DNA of 64,000 nt, from NCBI GenBank assembly GCA_963849955.1, contig CAWKJU010000001.1, positions 186,001 through 250,000 on the forward strand. The letters run 5' to 3'. Origin of the DNA: CAWFGW01 sp963849955 (GTDB lineage: Bacteria > Bacteroidota > Bacteroidia > Cytophagales > JAAEPT01). Each line of letters begins with the position of its first letter. The first letter of the stretch is position 1. Under the pieces are notes generated by a model. It worked only from the letters and a program-made list of their open reading frames with translations, searched no databases and was not told where the DNA came from. Shown here piece by piece: positions 36,812-44,729 of the stretch. Made by a program: the position numbers and the translations under genes.

Positions 36812-38550
36812 TTTTTAACGCAAATTTTGAAATCATCTAAGTTTACTGAGCCAGAAGTTTTGAAATTAATCTCAATGCTTTTGGTTGTTGTTTTGGGTGT
36901 GTTTATAGTTATTTTTTTATAGCTCCATTTTTTATTAGTCTTCATTAAATTCACTTTTTTGATTGTGGAAAAAGAAATATTATTAAGAGAGTTGATCAGA
37001 ATTGTCTCAATGATTAAAGGCGGAGATATATTTTTTGTTGAATACATCAACTCAATATTAATTTTATTCACATCATGTGGTTTGGAAAATTCTAAATGGA
37101 AAAGGTCTTTCGTTATAGGTGATAGCGAATCAATATGAAAAGAATAAGGAGAGCTATATGAATTATTTTGATCTATAAAATCTACTAAAAGGAAGTTGTC
37201 AGAGTAACTTAAGTCATTATTGAAAATAATTTCCGTGTCAGTTATCCGTTTTTTCCAACCTTCAATAAAATAAGTCTGTTGGTAAACGGGAATTCTTCTG
37301 TATCCATAGTTTGTAATTTTTTTAGTTTCAATTGCTTGAGCAATGCTATTTGAAAAATGTGAAAGACTGTATTGTTTTTGATAGTCAATTTTTAAGACTA
37401 ATGAGATAAAATTTAACCCTAATAAAACATAAAATATTACTCTATAAGCTTTGAAACGGAACAAGTCTTCCCAGATAAACATACAACACCAAAAACTAAT
37501 AGGAGCAACAATTATTAGTGTAGAAGTGCTTAAGTTCCTAACTGCAAATACATAACCTATTGATATAAAAAGTAATACTCCTAAGGTCAATAAAGCAAAT
37601 CTTGACCAAGCTTTTGATAATCTTTTCCAATATATTAATGAGATTATAATCCAAACCATATGAAGATAACCTATGACTCTTGTCGCTTTCATCAAAATTA
37701 ATGCTGGGGTTGATGTAACCTCTTTAGGTTCTATCTTAACCATGTCAAGTGTTCCAATTGATAACACCCGAAAAGGAACTTCATGCAAATCGAAAATATT
37801 ATTAAGATTTAGGACTATATTATTTTTTACGGCTTCATCTATGAAGCCGTATTTGATAAAAGTCGGAAGAATTAATAGAAAGGGAATGAATAAGCCAAGT
37901 AACCCAAACAAACAATTGATTAAAGATGCTCTAAAATTTTTTTGATTATAAAAGTCAATTAATATAGCTATTCCACTAAATGTTAATGCGATAACCCAAG
38001 AGAGATGTAATTGATATGAGGCAAGTGTACAGAAGCCTAATGTGAAATAAATTAATTTTCTAGAAAAAAATAATGAAGAAGAATAAACGATTAGTTCAAT
38101 GATTCCAATAAACAATAGCGGAGATAAAAAGACTATGTAAGAAAGGTTTATTGTGGTAGTACTATATTGTAAAACCCATGGCATTGTTAACACCCACGAC
38201 CAAATAAACCATTTAGGTATTGTTTTAAATCTGCGCGAAGCATATAGACCAAAATAGGCCAATGTTGTGAAACAAAGTATATTTATAAAAATTATCGGAG
38301 ATGCTGGATGAGGGTAAATATAAAGCGGAATGCTTATAAATAGACCCTGAAGCGCCCCAATTATCTGAGTGTTAGTCCATACTACATCAGGACCCTAGTA
38401 AGGCCAAACACCTGAGGTGTAGTGTTTTAATCCAATGAGGTAAATTTGATGGTAATCTTCATGAGAGAAGTTGTTTTGTATTCCATAGTAAAGTCTGAAA
38501 GCAAAGATTAATAACAATAATAAGACATATTTGAGATCTTTATTAATCAT
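36808..38550 (-). pseudogene. Multi-spanning membrane protein (GT-C-like), amber-interrupted
   Basis: The frame starts at the ATG at 38550 (MINKDLKYVLLLLLIF), overlaps the upstream glycosyltransferase stop by eight bases, and runs to 36808; it would encode 580 residues. Codon 52 is TAG (38395-38397 on the plus strand), inside GVWPY-stop-GPDVVW. The frame is otherwise open, and the part after the stop can be read from 38262 (484 residues). About ten hydrophobic helices are followed by a C-terminal soluble, lectin-like beta domain (last 150 residues or so). The N-terminal HEDYHQIYLIGL has the acidic first-loop look of GT-C glycosyltransferases. It is either a recent pseudogene, a sequence error or an unusual readthrough case. 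Confidence 0.82.
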
Positions 38551-39577
38551 TGTGAATTAGTTTATAGTATAATTTGTGGTATTTTTCTATCATAATCGCT
38601 GAAGAAAATTCTTTTCTTTTGGTTTGAAGATTTTCAATTGGAATAGCGGGATGCTTTGAAAGCACCTTCATCAACCCATGACTATCGCCACATTTAAATA
38701 AAAAACCTGTTTGCCCATCTTTAATCAATTCCAAGTTGGGTTCAATGTCACTTGCTATGACTGGTTTTAGACAAGCTATTCCTTCTTTAATGGTACCGCT
38801 AGAACCTTCCCCATCAATAGAAGGAACAACTATTACATCGGCTTCGTGGTAAAATGGAGCGATGTCTTTTTGGTGTCCATATTGCACTACTTGATTTTTA
38901 ATGTTGTTTTTTTTAATCAAGAGGTCAATTTCCGATTGTAATTCCCCAGAACCACACAAATGTAAGGTTGCTTGAGTACCCGATGCAATAAGTAATGAAA
39001 AAGCCTTGAGAAGAGTAGCTAGCCCTTTTTGCTTGGAATATGCCCCCACAAACAAAATATTATAAGCTGATTTATTTTTTAAAATTGATTGTCGTTCGCT
39101 GTTGGTGTAATAATCTAAATCAATGGAACTGTGTATAGTGGAACAATTTTTAAAAAACCGTGAGAGGTAGTTGGTAATGGTTTTGCTTACCCCAACGTGG
39201 TGATTAATGCCTTTATATTTCGTAATTCTAGAAATCCATTTGACTGGATAAGACACCCTTCTCGTTTCTATTTTGATTCCAATGCCTACGTTGGAATAGT
39301 TTAACGATAAATTATCATGAAAATGAATGATATCAGGTTGTAGGTGTTGGAGTAAAGTTTCTAAATCTTTTTTGGTGCTAAAAGAGCGTTTGCCTGTATA
39401 TTTCCAGCCCATACAGTTGGCTACCTGTTGATGCATGTGTTGGTAGAGCTCTCCTTTATCATTACATATTAAGAAACTTTCAACACCTTTTTCCAACAAT
39501 CCTTGGTGTAATAAAGCGACTTGTTTTTGTCCGCCCCGCCATTCAGCACCAGCATCTATATGTACTACTTTAATCAT
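38543..39577 (-). CDS. Family 4 glycosyltransferase
   Basis: A 344-residue GT-B enzyme. The N-terminus HIDAGAEWRGGQKQVALLH has the Gly-rich acceptor loop and the C-terminal domain has ILFVGAYSKQKGLATLLKAF and the donor-binding EGSSGTIKEGIACLKPVIAS (EX7E pattern). Such enzymes add sugars to lipopolysaccharide or capsule lipids at the inner membrane; the sugar is unknown. The start shares a base with the stop of the family 2 enzyme upstream, and the stop overlaps the next membrane-protein gene, so the three form one transcript. Confidence 0.93.
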   Translation of the reverse strand: MIKVVHIDAGAEWRGGQKQVALLHQGLLEKGVESFLICNDKGELYQHMHQQVANCMGWKYTGKRSFSTKKDLETLLQHLQPDIIHFHDNLSLNYSNVGIGIKIETRRVSYPVKWISRITKYKGINHHVGVSKTITNYLSRFFKNCSTIHSSIDLDYYTNSERQSILKNKSAYNILFVGAYSKQKGLATLLKAFSLLIASGTQATLHLCGSGELQSEIDLLIKKNNIKNQVVQYGHQKDIAPFYHEADVIVVPSIDGEGSSGTIKEGIACLKPVIASDIEPNLELIKDGQTGFLFKCGDSHGLMKVLSKHPAIPIENLQTKRKEFSSAIMIEKYHKLYYKLIHND

Positions 39578-40335
39578 CAGGAGTGTTTTTGAAGTTCGCG
39601 CAGTTTAACATATTTTAAAAATTTGGCATGAGCTGAGTTAGCACAAATCACAAAACCATAATATCCATCTAAGAAACCAAGATGCAAAAAATAATCCCTT
39701 AAAAATTTCACGATGGGTTTAAATATTATTTGAAAAATATCGGACCGCTTTCCTTTTTCATATGCAGCTTTAGAACTAATGTCGGTAAAAAAATTGATCT
39801 GTTGAATATGCTGATTGATGCTGTGAAAAGAATAATGTAAAATATCAGCATTAATTGACTTTATTATTGTGTTAGCAGTCATTTCATAGCGATCATGTGG
39901 GTTAACACCATCCCATTTCCCAAGCCGGCTGTCCCATAACCGGAGTTTTTTGTCGGGGTACCAGCTACAATGATGAATCCATTTACCACAATAGTTGGTT
40001 AATCGATTGAAATAATACCCATCAGCAGTCCAATTATTTTTGATGTCTTGAATGGCTACAATTGCTTTTTCGCTTAAAGCTTCATCCGCATCCAATGAAA
40101 GAATATAGGGGTAATTAGCTTTAGAAATAGCAAAATTCTTTTGTTCGATGTGCCCGAGAAATTTTTGTTCAACAAAAATTACGTTATGTGCGAGACATAT
40201 TTCTTTTGTTTTATCGGTAGAAAAGGAATCTACAACCACAATTTCATCCGCAATGGCCTTTATAGACTGTAAACATCGTTCAATGTTTTTTTCTTCATTA
40301 AGCGTAATGATGACTACCGAGAGCTTTATTTGCAC
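39577..40335 (-). CDS. Family 2 glycosyltransferase (LPS-core type)
   Basis: A 252-residue GT-A enzyme. VVIITLNEEKNIERCL, then VVVDSFSTDKT and the DXD-type LSLDADEALSEKA are the classic nucleotide-sugar and metal sites. The later segment GYYFNRLTNYCGKWIHHCSWYPDKKLRLW resembles the WaaE/KdtX group of lipopolysaccharide-core glucosyltransferases in order of motifs; I take that only as a hint. It heads the glycosyltransferase group, divergent from the ECF sigma factor gene. Confidence 0.93.
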   Translation of the reverse strand: MQIKLSVVIITLNEEKNIERCLQSIKAIADEIVVVDSFSTDKTKEICLAHNVIFVEQKFLGHIEQKNFAISKANYPYILSLDADEALSEKAIVAIQDIKNNWTADGYYFNRLTNYCGKWIHHCSWYPDKKLRLWDSRLGKWDGVNPHDRYEMTANTIIKSINADILHYSFHSINQHIQQINFFTDISSKAAYEKGKRSDIFQIIFKPIVKFLRDYFLHLGFLDGYYGFVICANSAHAKFLKYVKLRELQKHS

Positions 40336-40377
40336 AGATGAAACATTAAAGGTGTAACTATGGTTAGCAGTAAAATT

Positions 40378-40406
40378 ATTGAATCTGTGCTAAATTACTA
40401 AATTTG
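40378..40406 (+). promoter_or_regulatory. Candidate promoter for the sigma/anti-sigma operon
   Basis: ATTG (40378-40381), a 17-base spacer and TAAATTTG (40399-40406) match the housekeeping Bacteroidota promoter. It lies 24 bases before the sigma factor ATG. A sigma-dependent autoregulatory promoter could not be recognised by eye. Confidence 0.5.
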
Positions 40407-40430
40407 TAATTCGAACTTTTAAAGTAAGAC

Positions 40431-41018
40431 ATGGAAGAAGAAGTAAAGCGAAAAACATTGACCAAGCAGCAAAAAGACGAAGTTTTTGAGCAGGAGTTAA
40501 TGCCGCACATCGATGCATTGTATAATTTCGCTTACAGATTGGTTTTTGACGAAGATGAAGCAAATGATCTAGTTCAGGAAACTTATTTAAAAGCATACCG
40601 TTTCGTAGAATCATACGAACAAGGAACTAATGCGAAGGCTTGGTTGTTCAGAATTCTAAAAAACAGCTTTATAAACGACTACCGTAAAAAAAGTAAACAG
40701 CCTAATAAGGTTGATTACCAAGAGGTAGAGCAGTATTATAATTCTGAAGACACTGCTGTTGAAGCAACATCTGACTTGCGTATTGAATCCGTTCAGGAAA
40801 TGATGGGGGATGAAATTACCAATGCTCTCAATTCATTGGATGTAGATTTCAGAACGATTATTATTCTTTCTGATTTGGAAGAGTTCAAATATGAAGAAAT
40901 GGCCAAAATATTGGATATTCCAATTGGAACAGTTCGTTCTAGACTGCACAGAGCAAGACATTTATTAAAAGAAAAACTGAGTGAGTATGCTCGTAAAATG
41001 GGGTATCATAAAGACTAG
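40431..41018 (+). CDS. ECF RNA polymerase sigma factor, SigR-like
   Basis: A 195-residue sigma-70 family protein with region 2 (LYNFAYRLVFDEDEANDLVQETYLKAY, DNA melting and core binding) and region 4 (FKYEEMAKILDIPIGTVRSRLHRARHLL, helix-turn-helix). The stretch GTNAKAWLFRILKNSFINDY followed by RKKSKQP closely follows the actinobacterial SigR/SigH pattern I recall, which responds to thiol oxidation. The gene is followed three bases later by a zinc-motif anti-sigma factor. It is likely held inactive by that partner and released under stress; the stress type is inferred. Confidence 0.95.
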   Translation: MEEEVKRKTLTKQQKDEVFEQELMPHIDALYNFAYRLVFDEDEANDLVQETYLKAYRFVESYEQGTNAKAWLFRILKNSFINDYRKKSKQPNKVDYQEVEQYYNSEDTAVEATSDLRIESVQEMMGDEITNALNSLDVDFRTIIILSDLEEFKYEEMAKILDIPIGTVRSRLHRARHLLKEKLSEYARKMGYHKD

Positions 41019-41021
41019 TAT

Positions 41022-41297
41022 ATGAAAAAAATCTTACAAAAAATGTTTAGTTCAAAACCTACCTGTAGCAATTGTGTCAAAGTACATGAGCTACTCAACG
41101 TCATTATTGATGACGAAGCTACTAAGGATGAAGAAGAGTTTTTTAAGGAACATATTGATGAATGTTCACCTTGTTTGGAAAAGTATAATGTTGAGCGGTC
41201 GCTTATTGAGAAAATCAAATCGAAGCTAAGCCACAAATGTTGTCCCGAAAGTGTGGTGAACTCAATTAAATCGCAGATTAAAAGCATACACTCTTAA
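41022..41297 (+). CDS. RsrA-like zinc-binding anti-sigma factor
   Basis: A 91-residue protein with the ZAS motif H44-x3-C48-x2-C51 (EHIDECSPCLEKY), an N-terminal CSNC (C15, C18) and a C-terminal adjacent pair C73-C74. This set, with the SPCLEKY context, parallels RsrA of Streptomyces, whose zinc-cysteine site opens on oxidation to free SigR. There is no membrane segment, so it is cytoplasmic. It lies directly after the sigma gene and seven bases before gmk. Partner and sensing chemistry are inferred from the arrangement and motif. Confidence 0.85.
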   Translation: MKKILQKMFSSKPTCSNCVKVHELLNVIIDDEATKDEEEFFKEHIDECSPCLEKYNVERSLIEKIKSKLSHKCCPESVVNSIKSQIKSIHS

Positions 41298-41303
41298 ATT
41301 CTT

Positions 41304-41876
41304 ATGGCTGAGAAATTAATTATTTTTTGCGCCCCTTCTGGTTCAGGTAAAACTACCATTGTTCAGCATCTCCTTAAAAACAATCCAAATTTGGGGTTTT
41401 CGATTTCAGCCACTACGCGTGAACGAAGAGAAGGCATCGAAGAGCATGGAAAACATTATTACTTTCTATCAAAAGAAGAATTTCAACAACAAGTTGATCG
41501 TAATGAATTAGCTGAATGGGAAGAGGTATACAACGGAACATGCTATGGTACTTTAAAAAGTGAAATAGAACGCCTTTGGAAAAAAGGGAAAGAAGTAATC
41601 TTTGATGTCGATGTGAAGGGAGCTTTAACTTTAAAGCGAACTTATGGTGACAAAGCTTTGGCTATTTTCGTAAAAGTTCCCTCAGTAGAAGTTTTAGAAC
41701 AACGCCTCAGAGCAAGAGGGACAGAAAACGAAGAGAGCCTGAAAAAAAGGCTAGCAAAAGTGATAGAAGAAATGGAATACGCACCTTTTTTTGATAAAAC
41801 ATTAGTAAATGATGACTTACAAACATCTTTTGTTAAAGCTCAAGCGTTGATAGATGAATTTCTCAAAACGGAATAA
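41304..41876 (+). CDS. gmk: Guanylate kinase
   Basis: A 190-residue P-loop kinase converting GMP to GDP. Walker A is GSGKTT in IIFCAPSGSGKTTIVQ; the GMP-binding stretch is SISATTRERREGIEEHGKHYYFL, and the lid region LRARGTENEESLKKRL is present. The length is standard. It lies seven bases after the anti-sigma gene, so in this genome it may be transcribed with the stress pair. Confidence 0.98.
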   Translation: MAEKLIIFCAPSGSGKTTIVQHLLKNNPNLGFSISATTRERREGIEEHGKHYYFLSKEEFQQQVDRNELAEWEEVYNGTCYGTLKSEIERLWKKGKEVIFDVDVKGALTLKRTYGDKALAIFVKVPSVEVLEQRLRARGTENEESLKKRLAKVIEEMEYAPFFDKTLVNDDLQTSFVKAQALIDEFLKTE

Positions 41877-41928
41877 AGTAAGAAGAGTCTAGAATCTACA
41901 TACAAGAACTAATATAGAAGACTTATTT

Positions 41929-42003
41929 GTCGTTCAGACGCAAGGAAGAATTCTTCATTTATAAATTCTAACTTCTCATATCTCACAATCTAACATCTAA
42001 CAC
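41929..42003. repeat. Intergenic repeat-like sequence ahead of nadD
   Basis: Two word types occur in the gmk-nadD spacer. GTCGTTCAGACGCAAGGAAG (41930 onwards, then AATTC) resembles the GTCATTCnGAnnGnAG-type dispersed repeats I recall in Bacteroidota. From about 41966 there are repeated TCTAACA/ATCTCACA words up to the nadD start. I see no second full copy in this window. Confidence 0.35.
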
Positions 42004-42576
42004 ATGAAAATCGGTCTTTTCTTCGGCTCATTTAACCCCATCCATACTGGGCATTTGATTATTGCTAGCACGATTTTAAATGAATCTGATTTAGACAAAG
42101 TCTGGTTTGTAGTTTCCCCTCAAAACCCCTTTAAAACTCAAGCAACATTATTACATGAGTTTGATCGTCTCGATTTGGTACGTGTAGCCATTAAGGACGA
42201 TGATCGACTTGAAGCTTGTGATATCGAATTTTCGATGCCAAAGCCAAGCTTTACCATTGACACCTTAGTGTATTTGAAAGAAAAGCACCCTTCTTATACT
42301 TTTCAGCTGATTATGGGGGAAGATAATCTAACTCATTTTCATCGGTGGAAAAATCACCAGGAGATTTTAAATCAATTTGAAATATGTGTGTACCCTCGCC
42401 CCACTTCAAAAGCAACCATTTTTCATTCACACGAGAAAGTGAAACTGATTCAAGCTTCCATGACTGATATTTCAGCAACCTACATCAGAAAGTGTATTCA
42501 AGAGGAGAAATCAATTCAATATTTGGTGCCGGATCAAGTACGTGAACAGATAGAATCGAAAAAGTTTTTTGTATAA
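42004..42576 (+). CDS. nadD: Nicotinate-nucleotide adenylyltransferase
   Basis: A 190-residue nucleotidyltransferase that makes deamido-NAD from nicotinate mononucleotide and ATP. It starts GLFFGSFNPIHTGHL, the GxFDPxHxGH dinucleotide-binding motif, and ends with SATYIRKCIQEEKSIQYLVP, matching the ISSTxIR motif. It is separated from gmk by a 127-base spacer and converges on the AI-2E permease gene with 32 bases between the stops. Confidence 0.97.
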   Translation: MKIGLFFGSFNPIHTGHLIIASTILNESDLDKVWFVVSPQNPFKTQATLLHEFDRLDLVRVAIKDDDRLEACDIEFSMPKPSFTIDTLVYLKEKHPSYTFQLIMGEDNLTHFHRWKNHQEILNQFEICVYPRPTSKATIFHSHEKVKLIQASMTDISATYIRKCIQEEKSIQYLVPDQVREQIESKKFFV

Positions 42577-42608
42577 CTTATAACTCTAAATTTAGTTCCT
42601 TGATTTTT

Positions 42609-43721
42609 TTATTTAGAAGAAAATATATTCTTGACCTTTTTAAGTAAACCCTTTATTTTCTTTTTGAACCCACTGTCTTCCTTTTTCTCAGTCCCAATTA
42701 GTTCACCAAACGGTTTTAATACTTCTACGTGGTCCGATACAATTTTAGTAATACCCATGAGTGGTATGGCGAGAATCATCCCAGGGATTCCCCATAACAT
42801 TTCTCCAGCAATCAAAGCAATAATGGTAAACAAGGGATTAAGATTTACCTCAGCACCTACAACTAATGGTTCAAGAATATAGGTTTGAATAAATTGTATC
42901 AACCCATACGTGAAAAGAATACCAATAATTAGCGTGAAGTCTCCTCCCTGGATAAAAGAATAAAGTACGGTGAGGGAAGTTCCAGTAATATTTCCCACGA
43001 AAGGTACAATCTCTAATAGGCCACAAAGTATCGCAAAGAAAATCGCACTTTTTACCCCAACTAGGGTGAAGCCAATACCATACATAATCCATAAAGAGAA
43101 AATCATTAAAGCAAGACCTGTTAAATATTTTTGAGTCACCTGTTGAGCATCGCCAACAATTTCCAGCGCATTTTCCTTGTCCTCAGGAGCGACAAGTTTT
43201 ACAATAAACTGCTTCAGTTTGCTTCGGTAATACAAAAACAAAAAGATGTAAACAATAGTAAGAATGGTGTCGGTTAAAAAACCGGTTATGCCCCCCATAA
43301 TGGTAGTGACTATACTGCCAACTTTTGCTGGTGCAGAAGATTTTTGATTGTTAATCATTTCTTCCTGTTTTTCCTCGGATACACCTAACACATCGGTAAT
43401 GTAGCGCTGAGCTTCGTGGTATTTCTGTGTTAGTTCTTTTTCTATTTCAGAAGAATCTTTGATTAAATCAGATACTTGCCAGGACAACAGCCATACCACA
43501 CCGCCAATAGTGCCCACTAAAAGGAGTATTGAAATTAGCGTAGCAATGCCTTTGTGGATGCCTTTCTTTTCCATCCACTGTACTGCGGGTAGTAACATAC
43601 TTGCCAATAAGGCGGCAAATACTAAAGGCACTAAAAAGGGCTTTCCATAGATAAGTATGATGGTACTTAAAACTATAATTGAAAGTATAATGGCAACTTT
43701 TTTTATTTTCTCGTTTTTCAT
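42609..43721 (-). CDS. AI-2E family permease, second copy
   Basis: A 370-residue membrane protein with the family layout: helices near the N-terminus, an amphipathic soluble segment (residues about 90-140), then helices with LLEIVPFVGNITGTSLTVLY and ILEPLVVGAEVNLNPLFTII, the two conserved loops. The C-terminal tail is Lys-rich and cytoplasmic. It shares the fold but not close identity with the protein at 18827-19861. The substrate is unknown. The gene is monocistronic. Confidence 0.9.
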   Translation of the reverse strand: MKNEKIKKVAIILSIIVLSTIILIYGKPFLVPLVFAALLASMLLPAVQWMEKKGIHKGIATLISILLLVGTIGGVVWLLSWQVSDLIKDSSEIEKELTQKYHEAQRYITDVLGVSEEKQEEMINNQKSSAPAKVGSIVTTIMGGITGFLTDTILTIVYIFLFLYYRSKLKQFIVKLVAPEDKENALEIVGDAQQVTQKYLTGLALMIFSLWIMYGIGFTLVGVKSAIFFAILCGLLEIVPFVGNITGTSLTVLYSFIQGGDFTLIIGILFTYGLIQFIQTYILEPLVVGAEVNLNPLFTIIALIAGEMLWGIPGMILAIPLMGITKIVSDHVEVLKPFGELIGTEKKEDSGFKKKIKGLLKKVKNIFSSK

Positions 43722-43873
43722 TTAAAAATCTTTTTTTCAAGTTTTTACAAGGAATAAAAAAAAAGGATCGTTTCAAATAGGGGGAATAGGAGTTTGATAA
43801 TGTTTGTAGGGGAAGGTATAGTTTGAGACAAGTTTCAAAACTAAGTTTAGCGTTTAAAACATAATTGTGTGGG

Positions 43874-44410
43874 TTAGTTTTGAGCTAACGCCATTAGTTT
43901 CAAGACTGTTTTCCAGTTTCTCGTGGTGGCACCTACTTTTAGTTTTTTCTCAAAGAAGATGTTGGTCAGTTTCGATTCGTGGTATTTGTTTTCGCAGAAG
44001 ATGAATACTTCTTTACCGTCAATTACAAACTTGTCGGGTTCATAATTATAACTTACTGTATGTTGTAGGTTTTCTGCTGTAGGTTTTTCTTTCAAAAAGG
44101 TGAGGTGTAGTTTGTTTACATCTGCCTCAGCATCATAAAAAGGGTTTGCTTCAATTGCTTTTTTAAGCTCGTTGGCCGAGCGTACAATAACGGGAACATC
44201 AAACCCGAAATTGGCTTTTATCGCTTGTTCTATTCGATCAGCTAAAAGTTCGTTTTCTGTGTTGGAATTAAAAAGTACATTGCCACTTTGGATATAGGTT
44301 ACAATGTTAGAAAACCCCAACTCTTCAAATAACAACTTCAAATCAGCCATTAATATTTTTCTATTTCCCCCAACATTAATTCCTCTTAAAATCGCGACTT
44401 TTTTGTTCAT
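43874..44410 (-). CDS. DUF1697 family protein
   Basis: From the Met at 44410 it is 178 residues (KKVAILRGINVGGNRKILMADL); the frame extends to 44452 but the extra 14 residues are unlikely. LRGINVGG, YIQSGNVLF and ATTRNWKT are hallmarks of DUF1697, a widespread cytoplasmic ferredoxin-like-fold family without known function. The gene is single, with short non-coding spacers on both sides. Confidence 0.92.
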   Translation of the reverse strand: MNKKVAILRGINVGGNRKILMADLKLLFEELGFSNIVTYIQSGNVLFNSNTENELLADRIEQAIKANFGFDVPVIVRSANELKKAIEANPFYDAEADVNKLHLTFLKEKPTAENLQHTVSYNYEPDKFVIDGKEVFIFCENKYHESKLTNIFFEKKLKVGATTRNWKTVLKLMALAQN

Positions 44411-44729
44411 TTTTTTGTGATTATCTTTCCTAAGATAAAACAATAAATTCATTAAAAATGAATCTCTAATTTTTAACAGCTATGTTATGGGATTTAAAAT
44501 CAACAAATCCGAAACACATGTTTATCCCGTAGTCAATTTTGTGTGTTATAAATGTTAAGGAAAGAGTAAAGCAAGTCTATCTTCCATTTTTAGGGAGCTA
44601 CATATTAACGAATTTTAAAAGAGATAGGGTAAATGATAACGAAATGCTAACCCAAACTAAATGTGTGACTTATACTAGATATAGAATTTTACGGTCGAAA
44701 TAGACTTGTCATATCAAAAGATTAAAATC
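44411..44729. other. Divergent spacer before the nuclease/nucleotidase gene
   Basis: A 319-base AT-rich spacer with no supported coding frame. It must hold the promoters of DUF1697 (leftward) and of the nuclease fusion (rightward), but I find no clean TAnnTTTG box on either strand. Confidence 0.5.

Noticed and set aside
38395..38397. Pyrrolysine or other amber recoding
   Set aside because: No recoding genes or special hairpin are visible; other genes here (for example 4669-4671) use TAG as an ordinary stop.
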